Source: Cydia pomonella (taxonomy: Eukaryota > Arthropoda > Insecta > Lepidoptera > Tortricidae). From it: 64,000 bases of DNA. The notes below the pieces were generated by a model, which saw nothing but the letters and a program-made list of their open reading frames with translations, searched no databases and had not been told where the DNA came from. The position numbers and the translations under genes are program-made. Location of the stretch: contig NC_084711.1 of the NCBI RefSeq assembly GCF_033807575.1, positions 9,734,001 to 9,798,000 on the forward strand, written 5' to 3'. How positions within the stretch are numbered: the stretch's first letter is position 1; every line of letters starts with the position of its first letter. Of this stretch, positions 37,490 to 51,300 are shown piece by piece.

Positions 37490-37673
37490 AAAAAAAACAT
37501 TCCGTATAATACGGTGTAAACCGAAACATGGTCGCCCTAAATCTACTTGGCGCCGTTCCGTGGAGCAAGAGTTGGGTCTATTGGGGATGGGGTGGGAGGA
37601 GGTTACCCAAGCTGCCCAGGACCGGAGTCAGTGGAAGAAAATGGTTCAAGCCCTACACCCCAGCAGGGGGTAA
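37490..37673 (+). pseudogene. RTE-like retrotransposon ORF2 C-terminus
   Basis: Reads KPKHGRPKSTWRRSVEQE, then GMGWEEVTQAAQDR.QWKKMV.AL.P.RG and stop. GRP..TWRR.VE.E then W......A.DR..W...V.AL.P is the classic end of endonuclease/reverse-transcriptase ORF2 proteins of the RTE group. It is a different family from the one at 20283-20468, and 5'-truncated. Confidence 0.75.
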
Positions 37674-38117
37674 CAGGATGAAAAGAAGAAGTAGATAATA
37701 CGGTTGACGATGACAAAAACACTTATTATCAATCATTCAATTTCTATTATTGCATAACAATGAAAAAATAATCAATCGCTAAAACTGTGATAAGAATTAT
37801 CAACCCGATTAATTGTCATTGACTTCTCGTCCATTTCGAATTAGTGATAAAAAAAATACTGTGCTAACATTGTACCTATTAATGATTAAGTGGTGTAGTA
37901 AACACTGAGACATGGGTCACACGCGGGTGCATTTGCTGTTTACTAGTGATTACTTATAGTGCATCGCAGTAATTTAAATCGAAAGCTCGAGGCTGCACGG
38001 TTGACGATTAACTACGAAAATAAGTGAGCGTAACTTTCTATAGTGCGATATAAATGTAAGTTAAATATCTTAATTTAATAATGTCATTTTTTAAACAAAC
38101 GTTTTTTATATAAAATA

Positions 38118-38235
38118 AACGTGAGATGCGCTAAGACGAACACCGGGGCAAGAAGAACACTCTATGGAATTATCAGAGTTCGTTTTGCCTCGAGCAAAAT
38201 AAACTATGTTCTTACCCCCATCTCACCTTATGTGT
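38118..38235. mobile_element. Short MITE-like element
   Basis: GTGAGATG...GGGGCAAGAAGAACA near 38122 is matched in inverse by TGTTCTTACCCCCATCTCAC ending near 38226, with an extra 16-base insert in the left arm. Non-coding. Confidence 0.4.
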
Positions 38236-39086
38236 ACGGTCCTCGCGTTTCAGAACTACATCTATACTTTAACATAAGAGGTAAATAGTGTAAATACCAT
38301 AAACCATCTAAAATAGCTTCCCATTAAATGGGGAAAATGCCTTGCAATAGGTTTTCAAGTCCCGTCACGAAAAAAAGTACTAAATCAGGGAGAGCTGTAC
38401 ATTTATTGCATTTTTATGTTGTTAAGTACAGGTAATTCGTTAAATAGCGGTTTTACGATTCTCGTTTGTTTCATCATTTCCACTTTTCACAAAACTTTCT
38501 TGGCGCGCATTTTAGACAGTGTAGTATTACAAAGAGTTTTGTGTAGAAAAATCGAAGTGAGGTAGAGTTGTATGACTAATTAATTTAAAAATCCGTTATG
38601 TAGTTTAATTAAAAGCAATATTTTGTAGTTTTACATACATACGTAATAGTGACGAATATAATAATTACGCCTAACCCAGACATGTTTATCGTGTGTGAAA
38701 GGTTACTTCGACTTATCATACTAACTAGTAAATAGTTCTAATGCTATTATCATCTACGATTATATTATTTGGTTCAATTAGGACATCGGGTACGCGCGCA
38801 CTCAAAATAATAATATTATTTGAATTGGAAATTCTAATAAACTACAAAAAGTCAACCTGGAAAACATATTTGAGTGTAAGGGTATTATTGAATGGGTCTA
38901 AAAATAAACCTTTCAAAGTCTTACAAAAACACCATATGGCTAAGTTTGTTGTTGTCCTGTTTGATATCCTTTTCATCTATTGTATTTATGTTTTGGCATT
39001 TTTCTTGTAACGTGGGTATTTAAAGTTACCTGTATTGACTATAAGCTAGCTTTGATTCAATATTAACCTAACATTTCCGTTTTCAG
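38236..39086. other. Region upstream of the first visible SOAT exon
   Basis: Ends in the acceptor-like CCGTTTTCAG at 39077-39086. The 89-codon frame at 38741-39010 has no recognised content. I could not identify an upstream coding exon or promoter. Confidence 0.45.
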
Positions 39087-39331
39087 ATGTACCTGGAAAA
39101 AATGGCAGAAGAAAATTACATACGACATCGCTCACGAGAATCGAAACCAAATGGAATTATCGAACATCAGTACGAAAACATACAGGATCCGGAGTTCAAG
39201 CACAGAGAATCTCCCCTAACATTTCTTATAAAGACTTCTCCTCATATAAGAGCTATATATCACATTTTTGTTGTGATACTTTTGGTGCTGTTATTTGACA
39301 CAGCCATCTACGACCTCGTGGAACGTGGCAA
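39087..39331 (+). CDS. SOAT: SOAT exon A (N-terminal, first membrane segment)
   Basis: Codons 1-81 plus two bases. It holds a charged cytosolic N-terminus, then FKHRESPLTFLIKTSPHIR and a hydrophobic run IFVVILLVLLFDTAIYDL. The donor CAA|GTAAGT is consensus. The cytosolic part is shorter than in vertebrate SOATs, as expected if an upstream exon exists. Confidence 0.8.
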
Positions 39332-42300
39332 GTAAGTCTGCGTCGAGTCGCTCGCCGTTGCGCGTACCGTATTAGAAATTAGTACGTGACTAGCATAGCT
39401 GTTTAGATTACTACTATCATTGCCCACTAAGCTGTCTGGCGGACTAGTTTACAAAAAACTTCAGCGTGGACACGATAATTTGGTCATACATCACATGGCA
39501 CGATAAGTCGTGAACCTTGGCAATTTATATGTCATAAATACTATGATATAAAGCGAGGCGAAAAAAAAATGATTTGCCACATTCAATAGGTACCTTGAAC
39601 GCAAATATATGTATTTTGCTGAATAACACGAATGTAATTTAATGTAAACATTATGAAATCTTTGTTTGAAAATGAACCAATGCTCATGCATTTCAAGGCA
39701 CTGTAAACACCAGGTTTAAACTCTAAGCGAAGTCTGGCAGTATAATTGTGTTGAAAATAACATTTTCAAACATATAATTCTTATATTCTTATTGATATTG
39801 ATCTCAAATATACTACTAAATGATTGGTACAACAACTGTGGTAACTGCAATTATTCACTTACTTTTATAAAATGAATGATTTATGAAGAGATGCAGCAAT
39901 TAATCGGCTAGAATGGTTACAACTAAGTTCACTGTTTATCTTGCGATGACCCAAAGTTTTTTTTACTGGATGTAGTGAATTCCGTTTTATGTGCGTGGTA
40001 GAACCGTTGCTTATTTTAATACATAATTTCGCAGGATAAATATAGGGACAAGTACAGTGAAATACGGTTTTGGTGACATCGGCCGCGGTGCTAAACTCTG
40101 GCTCTTCGAGTTTTCTATCGCTCTGTCCTTCTACCCGGGACTACTGCTCTATACTGCCGGAGCAAGATTATTCAAAAATCATACTGGTAGGTAATAAAAC
40201 TTTATTTAACCCCCCGTCAATATCAGAAGAGTGTACGATCCACCTGATTCCTGATCGAATTTTACTCGATATTTTGGCCAAATTAAAAATTTGAGTTGCA
40301 GATCTTTTATAAACGTGGACGTGTACATATCTACACTCAAGACTAAGATCCCCAGACTGAAGTCCCTTGAGAAAATATCTTTAATTAATATTCACAATAG
40401 TTCTAAATTTATAAGTACTCTTGCACGAACGCCCAATCATTTTCGTAGTTTATATTCATGAGCTAATTGGCGTTCAAATTTACGTGAAACAATGTAGATT
40501 TATGTATACTCAATAACTTTTTCAATCAGTAGAGAGAAACAAAGTTGATGAAACCAAGGTAAGAGACGAGTAAGTAATCAATTTCACTCCGTGCCTAGCC
40601 TGAGTTTAATACTCGTATAAAATATCAAAACAATTGAGAAAGTTTGATGAACAGGTAATTATTAACTTCTATACGAACATAAATACAAACCGTCTAGTTA
40701 TCAATATAATTTTGATCGTACTTCGAGGGCAAATCTTGATATAAAATATTATTTACTTCGAGTTTTTATTTGAAGTGAAAATAAAACCTGGTAGGTTTCG
40801 ACGAAAAACCGCATCTTTCTCGTGAAAGCATGCATGCTGAAAGTCTTCAGCGTGTAATAATCTGACTGCTAACTAGGAGCTAGATGCGATATAATACTAC
40901 CAAATAATAAGCACAAAAATAGCAAATAGTATATTTCTCTATTTTGAATCACACTGCTGAGGAACGGTAGGGCCGCGTACCTACGCACCGTACCGTTTCT
41001 CGCCGCGCTGCGCGTTGAGCGCGCAAACAAATAACCGGTTATGGGTTTTAGTCTTGTAAATGACTGAATTGTGTTTCGGAAATCGTAAAATTAAGAGTTG
41101 GTGAAGTTTCAATTAAGTTATAAATTTTTAGGGTTCCGTAGTCAACTATGCTCCCTTTTAGTTCGCCATATCCATCTGTCTGTCCACCCGGGGCTTTGCT
41201 CCATGATCGTTAGTGTTAGAAAGCTGCAATTCGGCATTGATACATAAACCAAGCTTTGCAATAGAACGGTAAAAAAAACTTTAAAAAATCTACGGTACCT
41301 CCCATACAAAATGTTTCTTATTTTTGTTTTTCGCTTAGACCATCATTGGTGTGAGTATCGTTGAATACGTCTTTCAAACTAACATGGGTCACCAACAATA
41401 ATTTTCTCTAGTCTAGCCTAGGTCTAGCCGTTTTGAGTAATTCCAAAATGTCTTCTCTTCTTAGTAAAAAGAGCGCTGCGTAAGGTCCACTCTTTTGCTT
41501 GCAATGTATATGATACTTACTAATAGTCTCCGCATAGCCTATTCCACCAGAATGGTAATTACGAAAGCCTACATTGAGCATGACCGACATGCTCTTGACC
41601 GATTTTTAAGACTCGCCTCAGTTACATTAGACTCTAGTCAATAAGACAACGCCTTAGTTATTTTAGCTTGTTAGAAACCGTCCTTTGATACATATCATAG
41701 TTTAGTCATTCAATAGTGACAAGTTTTCTTCATTTTCATTTAAATACGATCACTAAGTCTCGGGACACGGAGACCGATTCCGTTTCAAAAATCTGTTACA
41801 GCTTCTATCTTGTTTTGATATGAACTCGACGGTAGCTCATGCTGACTGGTTGAACCGAAACACAATTAAAGTCGAGTCAAGGTCGTCTCAAAGCAAGAAC
41901 GAAACTGTAATGAATTCTTTAAAAAATATCGGCCTCAAGTTTTCGCCAGCACTAGCTGCAGTCACTCCGCGTAGAGGGCCTTTTGTTGCAAACAGCCTCT
42001 CCCCTCTAATTAGTCACTTGGACGGTTATGTACGTGCGGCATTTAATTACTAAGCTACATGCAAACTGGAAATTGTACAGGGAGAACTAGGAAACAAATC
42101 AAATTATGTATTTTGATTTGTGTCATTTGAAAGAGAAAGGGGTGTGTGTAAGAATAAAGTAACAAGGCCTCCTGTGCCCATGGCTGAGAACATCGTCCAG
42201 AAAAGTTGGTTTCCTGAACGGTTCACACTGCATCCACCTTGACATTTCTCTGTTTGGCCTTATGATTGACTGGTAGACAATGCCATGAGGCATTAAGTCC

Positions 42301-45300
42301 GCCATTTGTACCTTTTGATGTGCAATACAGTTTAAAATAATTAAATAAATTAATGTTATACAATTCCATGCAAATTTAAAGCCCGGGAATGCCAATTATT
42401 TTAATATTGTCTTGGGTTACTGCGATAGTTGCTCATGTAGGTAATAAAATTATGTAAACGGAATATATGTACAACGACGTTTCAAACCCTATGCAGAGTT
42501 TGTTGTCGATGGGAGAGTGAGGAAAAATCATGAATCTAGTATAACTGGATCAGGCATGAGTGGTGGGGGGAATCGACCGAACGGGATAGCCTTACGTATC
42601 TTTCAGTAGGAGTAGGAAAGAAAGCGCTATTATTGTTATCTTTATTCCCTACCGTAAATTTTAGTATGATTTATAGTGGGCAACAGATAACCCGACCAAC
42701 TTACGTAGATTGTTTTTGGTCATTTTGTCAGGTTTAGTTATGTTGTCAGGTAGTTTGTCACATTGCGCATGTTTTGTCCCTCAAGGGTGCAAGCGTATAA
42801 AAAACACAAGTATAGAATTCTACCATCTATGGGGAAAATTTATTCATGTGTCAAAATTACAATTTTCAAAACTACCCACATAGATGAACAACAACTATAA
42901 ATTTTTAGGTTGATTATACATACAAAATACATTACAATTTTTATGTAACACTACTATTTATACTAGTATGGTGTGGATATTTTAATATAGTAGTGTTTTT
43001 TTATATAGTTATAATGTATAGCTAATTATTGATAAAAATACTGACATGGCATACATATCTGGTACTTAACTGTAGTTTAAAACTTCTTCATACGCACCCT
43101 TAATTTATAAGTCTGTAAGGTTTATTTGAAACATATCACTATTTTAAGTTAAGCATAGAATAGATCAGGGGTTCCCAAAGTGTGCGCCGCGGCGCCCTGG
43201 TGCGCCGTAGAAAATAAAGAGGGGCGCCGTGAGTTCTATCATTATCCGAAACCACAAATATTCGCGGGTACCTATTTGAGCGCTCGCATCGGTAAATAAT
43301 ATAGCGTCGTGTCACTCTTTTTCGACCGTGATTTTAAATTTACAAGGGCGCCGTTGCAAAATACTACACTTGTAACTGCGCCGCAGGTTGAAAAAGATTG
43401 GGAAACCCTGGAATAGATACTTAATTTATGCGTGTATTTATTTTTTGATTAGAATAAATATGAGTGCTGCCAGTTCCAAAACTAGACTTTCATATATACT
43501 TATTTCAGGACACCGGTTGTAAAGTTTTGAAAAAACTTTCTGTTGCTGCATTTACTGGAATTGGTTTCAATGTTTATAAATATCTTCCATCTTCTTTATT
43601 ATACATAGCTTTTAAGTTTATTTTGCCTCTATTTAACTTCTTCTATACGATACGATCGGATAAGTAGCTGAATTTTGTTAGTTAGACATTATTTTAATTA
43701 GGTGGGTAATAATTATTTGCCTTGTCTTGTTTCTGACCACTCTGTCACGCTTGTATTTGTATTTTTTCTATCAAATAAATAAATTAATCCAGTGCTATTG
43801 CTTGTTTTTCTAACTGTAGATTATAATTCACATCAGAAAAAATTAAAAATACAGTTTCATCTCGTACAAAAATCTACACTCCGTCACATTTTTTGGGGAC
43901 AAAAAACAAGACAAAGAAAATGATTTTAATCCAGGTACCTATTTAAGTTCTATATTTATTAAATAACACTAGTTACTTTCTCAAGAAATTATAATATAAC
44001 AACACACTAAGGTAAAGGTAATCTTGGTGACGAATCGGATTCGATCGGAATCGGAAGCAACCTTTGTTCATTTTAAGTAGACGCTCACCCTACATTAATT
44101 CAAAGAACTGGAGAATGAGGATTGCAAGCTGGGTCACGGTTAGTTATCCATTTGCCCACGTAAGGTACCTGCCCGTAAGACGGGAACATTGATCGAGCGC
44201 CGGCCGGCTTAACTCATTGTCCACTTGAGCCTAGCCGGCAAAGCTTCCAATTTGCCGCTTCACAGACACACTGCCTTGAATTAATCTCGGCGCGACGCCC
44301 TTCTGTTCTCGGATTACACAATAAAAACACGAATGGGGTGCTATTGCAGGTAATAGCCGAGCCATATGACAATAATACACAGGGTCATTTTCTGAACGCG
44401 ATTTTTGTTTGTTCGAGATGAAAATTGGAAGGTAGCATCAGATAATACGTACCATTTATTTTTATTAATAAAGAAGTCACACTTCAACACTGACTTCCCT
44501 TTTCTTGTTCTGTCATATATCTTCTAACAGATAATACTCGTATAGGTAAGACTTGTGACAAGTCACTGAAGTTTCTAGAAATTTACGTCCGAACTATAAA
44601 AACGAGTAGGGCGAATTTTTTTATCTAATTTCCATGGCCAAAATAATGTATATATTTTAACCCCCTTATTCATAAACGTGTACTAAAGTTACGATGCTGC
44701 TGATCATCGTTTGTCCCTTTCCGACGTATTGGTATGATGGAAAGGGACAAACGATGATCAGCGGCATCGTAACTTTAGTACACGTTTATGAATAAGGGGG
44801 TAATCTTTTCTTTAACGAACACTAGTTTAACATAGCCTGTTTCTATCTTATAAAATTGAGGATAAAATTGATATACGAATTGGATTTTATTTTAGACGAT
44901 TTTATTTATTACGTAACCCAATTCCCTAGCCTCGTTTTCTAGGCACGGGAATTTGAAATCATCATTAATTTTATTAATTAAACGCTGTTACTCTGGATTT
45001 TATATGTCTTTCATCATTATTTAGGATATATATCGTCGAACAATTAAAACTGGGCCATACGAGTATATTATACGAATTTTAATTAATACAAAGAAAATAT
45101 CACTTTTTTATTAAGTAGTTTGCTGCAGATCCATGAATGTTAACAAATTTTATCGTCAAACTTTACGATTCTAATACTTAGTAGACCCATTAATTTTTAA
45201 GATAAATTATTCATAAATATCAGTAATAGACCACTTTTAAATAAACCCACATAAAGCCTGTCCAAATGTTCATACGATATTCCATTATATAAAATTAAAA

Positions 45301-48300
45301 TCAACTACGACGATGTTTCTTAAAGTCAGATAATGGTTATTAATTAATTTTAATTACTACTACTAAACTATTAAACAGAATAACAATACGTATTCATCAC
45401 AGGCCTTTGCGTCTATTGCAGACGATTTAAGCCACGCAATACGTATTAGAGCCTTAATAACTCACAATAGTACATTGTGCAACGGGGAGGGTAAGTAAAA
45501 TTTTGGATACGAGGGTAGAATTAAAGACCCGAGTTTGCAATATTCTTACCTCCGGAGTTACACACAATGTTTTTCATCACACTTGCGAAGAAAAAAATAA
45601 ATTTTAAGCGAAATCTTAAATACGGTGACATATCAAACATTCGTCCGCCATATTGTAAATTCTTGACAAGCTAGGCATCGAAGGCACAGACCTATTCGGC
45701 ATTCAGCCACGATTGAAAAATATGTAAAAATATTTTAAACGGCTGTTAAATTAACCAAATTTAACAATTTTAAACATAAACAAAAATATTAAATTATAAA
45801 CATCAGTAATTTTTGGACCCGGGGGTACGTCCTTAAACTACGTCCAAAAGAGAGGTCTCGCTCATCTCGCTTTATGTGGTAGGGCACAGCCAGTGGATGT
45901 AATTACAGATCTAGAGCAGAGCCCAACTGGGGAAGTACCTCCACCTTACAGAAAACAGCAGCCAAATAACACTAGACCCTACTCATAGTGTTGTGTTCCT
46001 GTCGGTGAGTAAGGTTGCCAGAGCTCAATGAGGGGGGGCGGGTTTAGGGTCGGCAACGCGCATGTAACTCCTCTAGAGTCGCAGGCGTGCATAGACTACG
46101 GACACTGCTTACCATCAGGCGGGCCGTATGTTTGTTTGCCACCGACGTAGTATATAAAAAAACTCATTTATGGTACTTGGTTTGTCTGAATAAGTGACAT
46201 AATAAAAAAAAGCTAGAACTCCCTAGGGAGTTATATATATTTTTTTCACGATCCATAACTCCCGCGGGAACAAAATAGGCTTTTGTCCTTTAGTACACCT
46301 GCATGAAATAAGATCTTTTTCGAGCAAGTGTGATGAAAAACTATTTAACGTGCCCTAAGAAGTAAAATAAAGAATAACCAACAATATAAAATAAACCCTA
46401 ACTTCCTAATATCAAACAAATATGTTTAATTTTTTTAACAATTTTTTTTTTATTATAGTTATTGAGAATGTCACAACTCTATTTACTGCTTCTATCAGAA
46501 TTGTATATTAGAGCTAATAATACTTGCCCAGCAGTGGGACGTATATAGGCTGAATTATTATTATTATTTAATACTTCTCGCATATTTAAATGAAATGGTG
46601 TTTTTTATTGAATTTTAAACTTTTATTTCATTAATGGAAAACAGGTTAAAATAAATTAAACTGAGAACTAAACAAATTAGACTAAAACTACCTAAAAACA
46701 TAAAAGCCTACAATTAGAAAATTGGCCCCAGGTCTATGCCGTTCGGTAGGGTGCCCAGAAGGCTGGCGGCGTTGCCGCGCTGAACGGCAACGCCAATGCG
46801 TTGGGCGAGATATGCTCCAGCCTTCCGGTTAAATTAAATTATTATAATAATGTTAAATTAGAAGAGTAACGACGTTATACATAAGATCCCATGATTGACT
46901 ATTGTAGAGATATTAGTTTTGACTTTTGAAATATCATCACCAAGAAAATCAATTGATAAAAGGTTTTTTTTTAAGTTTATTTACAGTTTTTTTTTTACAT
47001 TTATTCGTCTGCTAGCTTTAAGTTAGTTTGAATATAGTATTATTTAATATTAATTAAATTTTTAAGTAGGCACTTTTCCACTGATTGATAAAAAATATTC
47101 TATTATTGAAATATTCGGCCTGATTCGAACTTTAAGATACTTACGTCAAAATTTTCTAAAGATACGATATGGATTAGATATGACAGTTTTAAAAGTGACG
47201 TATGTTTAAACAAAAACGTCACTTTTGACACTGAAATATCCATATCGTATCTTTAATTTTTTTTGACGTATCTTAAAGTTCGAATCGGGCTGATCATCAT
47301 TTTCTATTAGACGATTACTTACATCCAATTCTACCCGAAAATCATTCTTAGAGCTCACGGACTGTAAACATACACGTCAGGGGTTAAAAGCCAGCGTTCG
47401 GTTATCATTCAAAATAATATAAAAAAAATTACAAAAACCCTCACCATTTATTTAAAGGTCTTCGGTGGTTATGGAAGACGACAGCCATCGCGGGGCTGAC
47501 GTCGCTCCAGGGATGTCTCGTCGCCGTGCCCGTGTGGGACCTGGCCCGGAAACATCTGGCCCTCGCCTCCGGGGTCACCGTTACCTGCGAAATGGTAAAA
47601 TATTATATATTTTTGTTTTGCATTAAGTATAGATATGTGACGTTCCACGGGTAAAGGTGCCTTAAGGTGGTTAGCGCTTACGCTATTATTAACGACGCTC
47701 CAATACTATGGCCATCCGCCAACCGCCTTTAGGTACTTTTACCCACGGAACGACATCGTCACATATTACACCATAATCCTTAATGTGGTATTAAGGTATT
47801 TAAGGTGCAGTGGATTCAGCCAGCAGTTTTTAAAAATCGTAGCGCGTTTTTGGTAATAATACGATTATAATGAGGCATTTTTCTAGTAACTTCATCCATG
47901 GAAAAGTGGAAAATTTTACTGTACTATGAGCCTCGACTTCGCGACACTGGGATACCCGCCCGCCGCTCTATAAACTGAGCTACCGAGACTTACACGTTAA
48001 GACGAAAGTGGAGGACCCGCGCGAAATCGTCTTTTCATACAAACGTACTCCCCATTTTCCTCTCTGGATATTAACATAATTGAAAATATTTTGACACAAT
48101 TTGTTGTATACTTACGTAGGACATAGCGCTGATGTCCTTACGTTAGAATTTTACGAATTGCACGAATTTTTAAGTATTATAAGAGTCGCTCTTGATTTTT
48201 ACAATAATCGTAAATATCTAAAAAAGTAGGGGCATAGCTATACATAGTTAATATACATGTAAATATATTTTCCATAATGTCAACATCCAGAGAGGAAAAT

Positions 48301-51300
48301 AGGAACTAAGTTTGTATAGAGAAGTGGCCGTCCCCTTTCCTCTTAACAACAAATATTTCTTCCGACATCTACCGTTAGTGTCACCGTTATTATTATTTTT
48401 ATAATAAAGTGACTGTTCGATTGCCACAACAGAAGCATTATTTTGTAGTTAAATGGCTCAAGTATTTGCACAGACACCAGTAAGTGTTAATATTGCAAAA
48501 GCATGTGCCATCTGAAGGAAATCTCTCCTAAATCTCATGACAAAACACAGTAGCAGTATGCTCGGCTAGTAGAATAACGTTCATTTGGTTTTGTTTGATA
48601 TATTACAGTTTGTATTTTCGGGCATGTATTCGTGTGATGAGCATGGATATTTGTTCCTGAGTCATGGGTGTTTTCTATGTATTTAATTATTTATAAATAT
48701 TTTTATAATATATATATCGTTGTCTAAGTACCCTCAACACATTACTGAGCTTATTGCAACGCCTTATTGAGCTTACTGTGGGACTTAGTCAATTTGTGTA
48801 ATAATATCCTATAATATTTATTTATTTAGTTATTTATTTATTTAAATCTACCCCGAAGGAAACTAAGGCATTGCTACTAGTCTGATTTCCTCAATCACCG
48901 AAATAATAAGTATAAGTTCCCAAATACCCATCCCTCTATAATAAGTACAAAATTTTATATGTACCTACCTACACGTGTTTTTTGCCACAAAAGCCGGGTC
49001 GTTGTGTCAATACCCTCGCAATTTCATTGATAATCAGATAAAAAATGGATAAAATCGTGATTCCAGCTAGCTTGATTGATGTTAGGCCGGCTTATCTGTA
49101 ATATTGTGTGATTTATGTGCAACAAATTTCGGGAGCAGCTCGCGTCTAATGCACGCTCCACATGCGCAATATAGCCGGGAAAAGTAGTAAACATACGTGT
49201 AGGGAACATAATATATTATACTAGGTAGTCATTGATTAAGCCCGGACTCGAACAGAACCGGTTAAGTTATGGAGTAAGCAGATAATGAGAACATTCATCT
49301 TAACTGAAAGTATGTAGCGATTGTTGATTTATTTCATAAAATACCAGTCGGACATATCCCGAAGTGATTCCATACGAGTTCCATAAACTGGTATGCAATA
49401 CTACAAAATTACGCACTAGTACCTTAATGGACACAGAAGTAGCTAATGATAGAAATGAGATAAATGCTAGGATTAGACAGAAAATTACGTCTCATGAAAA
49501 TTTGAAATTGTGTTAATTTTGTTTATAATACTAAATTACGATGAGGCAATGTTGGCCTAACGTTAATTAGAATTGATCAATAAGTAACCATTACAAATTG
49601 AACCGTAAACCGTAACGGACGGTTACGGTTGAAAATTTATTTTAGTTTATAATGTACTCATGTAAGTGAATTTTTAATTCTTATGAGAATAAAGAATTTT
49701 TTACCGTAAATTATCTTTATTTATATTTGAAAAAGCAGCGTATCCCAAGAGACAGGAGACCACTATTAAGTCAAGAGTTCAACACTGAAATATATTCAAT
49801 TGTTTATCATGTTTTCACTTAATACTTAAGTGTTATTTCCAATAGTTTACGAGCACAAAGTTTTAAAGTAACATCAGACAAACATCTGCGTTTTGCAATA
49901 GTGTTTATTAATTTTATATTCAGTGAATTCTGCTAATTTTACATTTTTGGACATTTTTAAATTATTTGATTGGAACTTCTTTGTACCTAAGGAAACTTGC
50001 GACTTTCAGGACTGACTGCAAAGTTTCTTTGGACGAAATCAATCACATCACCACACCAGCTTGTTCAAAGACTAACGAGAAAGTTGCATTTTCTCAACAT
50101 GTGTGGCAAAGTCTGATGCAAATTTTGAGTTGGTTCCTTACGTCGGCTAGTAGAATTGACTTTTAAATGATGATTTTGAATTATAAATATTTAATAACGT
50201 TCATTTGGTTTTGTTTGATATATTATAGCTAGTATTTTCGTCGCACTAGTGTGGTGAAAAATTTCGTGTTTCCCTCGGTGCCAAAATTTGTTAAACCCTC
50301 GTGCCTTGAAACTCTCGCAACGCTCAAGATGTAAGACGTGTGCGAAAAATGGTTTTTCGAACCCCTCGCTACGCTTGTAGTTCAATTTTGGAATCTTTCA
50401 CTTGCTCGGGTTTGCTCTCACTTTCATTAGCACGAGCGGTTAAACAACAATTTTGCCCCTTGTAAAACAAATAACTATAGTAATTAAGCTTTTTTTTATC
50501 TGCTTGCATCAAAGTAGCTTTTTAATACCGCCTTATTTTAGCTGTTTCACGGTTGCATCACAAAGGAACGCATCACCAAGGTTCACTCAAGGCAACCTAC
50601 CTGTTTTGCCTTAAGGTAAATTACAATTATTCTTGAAAGCTTTTAGACTAGCATTTTTTATACCTACGAGTACAAATGTAATGTTTGACGATATTATTGT
50701 AATTTTTTTACTATCAAGTTTGACATATCTATAAAATTTAATGTTTTTAAGAACAATAAAATGATATTTTAAAAACAACGATTCAAGTAAAAGTGCTTTT
50801 TGATAAGCCTACTTGAATAAATAATATATTGACTTTGACTTACTGATTGTGATACTGAATAAGTATCTATTTTGCTAATTGATAATTTTAAAGGTAACAT
50901 TTTAGTTAGATTTTAGATTTAGATATTTATTCTCATTATATAAAATAACAATATGTATTATTCTAAATTAATCCACACGGTTTTTAATTATGATCGTCAA
51001 TGTTATTATTTAAATTAATTACATTATTTAATAAATTAATGTGTCAATTAAACAATCTTACTCGTGTTTCAACAATTTTCTCCATTCATATCAAAATGAA
51101 ATACGGGAATATACCTAAGTAGTTCATTTATTAATTCCCGTATTTCATATACAGTCATTCATTCTAACGATTCTTATGTAGGCTTCTTATGCTCCAGAAC
51201 CTCAGTAAATAAACATCGTGCGATTTTCGTGATAAGTGGGAGCATCCATAACTATAAGAACTATGCTTGAACAAATGTTGAATAACAAAGTTCCCGCACT

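Larger units (their letters stand above)
40187..47457 (+). other. SOAT intron (7.3 kb)
   Basis: Holds a family B repeat (41125-41606, minus), a LINE 3' fragment (42231-42345), a hAT MITE (43166-43410), a PIF/Harbinger-type MITE (44662-44800), a family G repeat inside larger inverted ends (45569-46341), an RTE tail (46526-46570) and a foldback element (47118-47290). The frame at 41820-42053 has no domain or splice context. Confidence 0.75.

Noticed and set aside
40070..40294. 74-codon plus frame overlapping a SOAT exon
   Set aside because: It is an out-of-phase shadow of SOAT exon B that runs into the intron.
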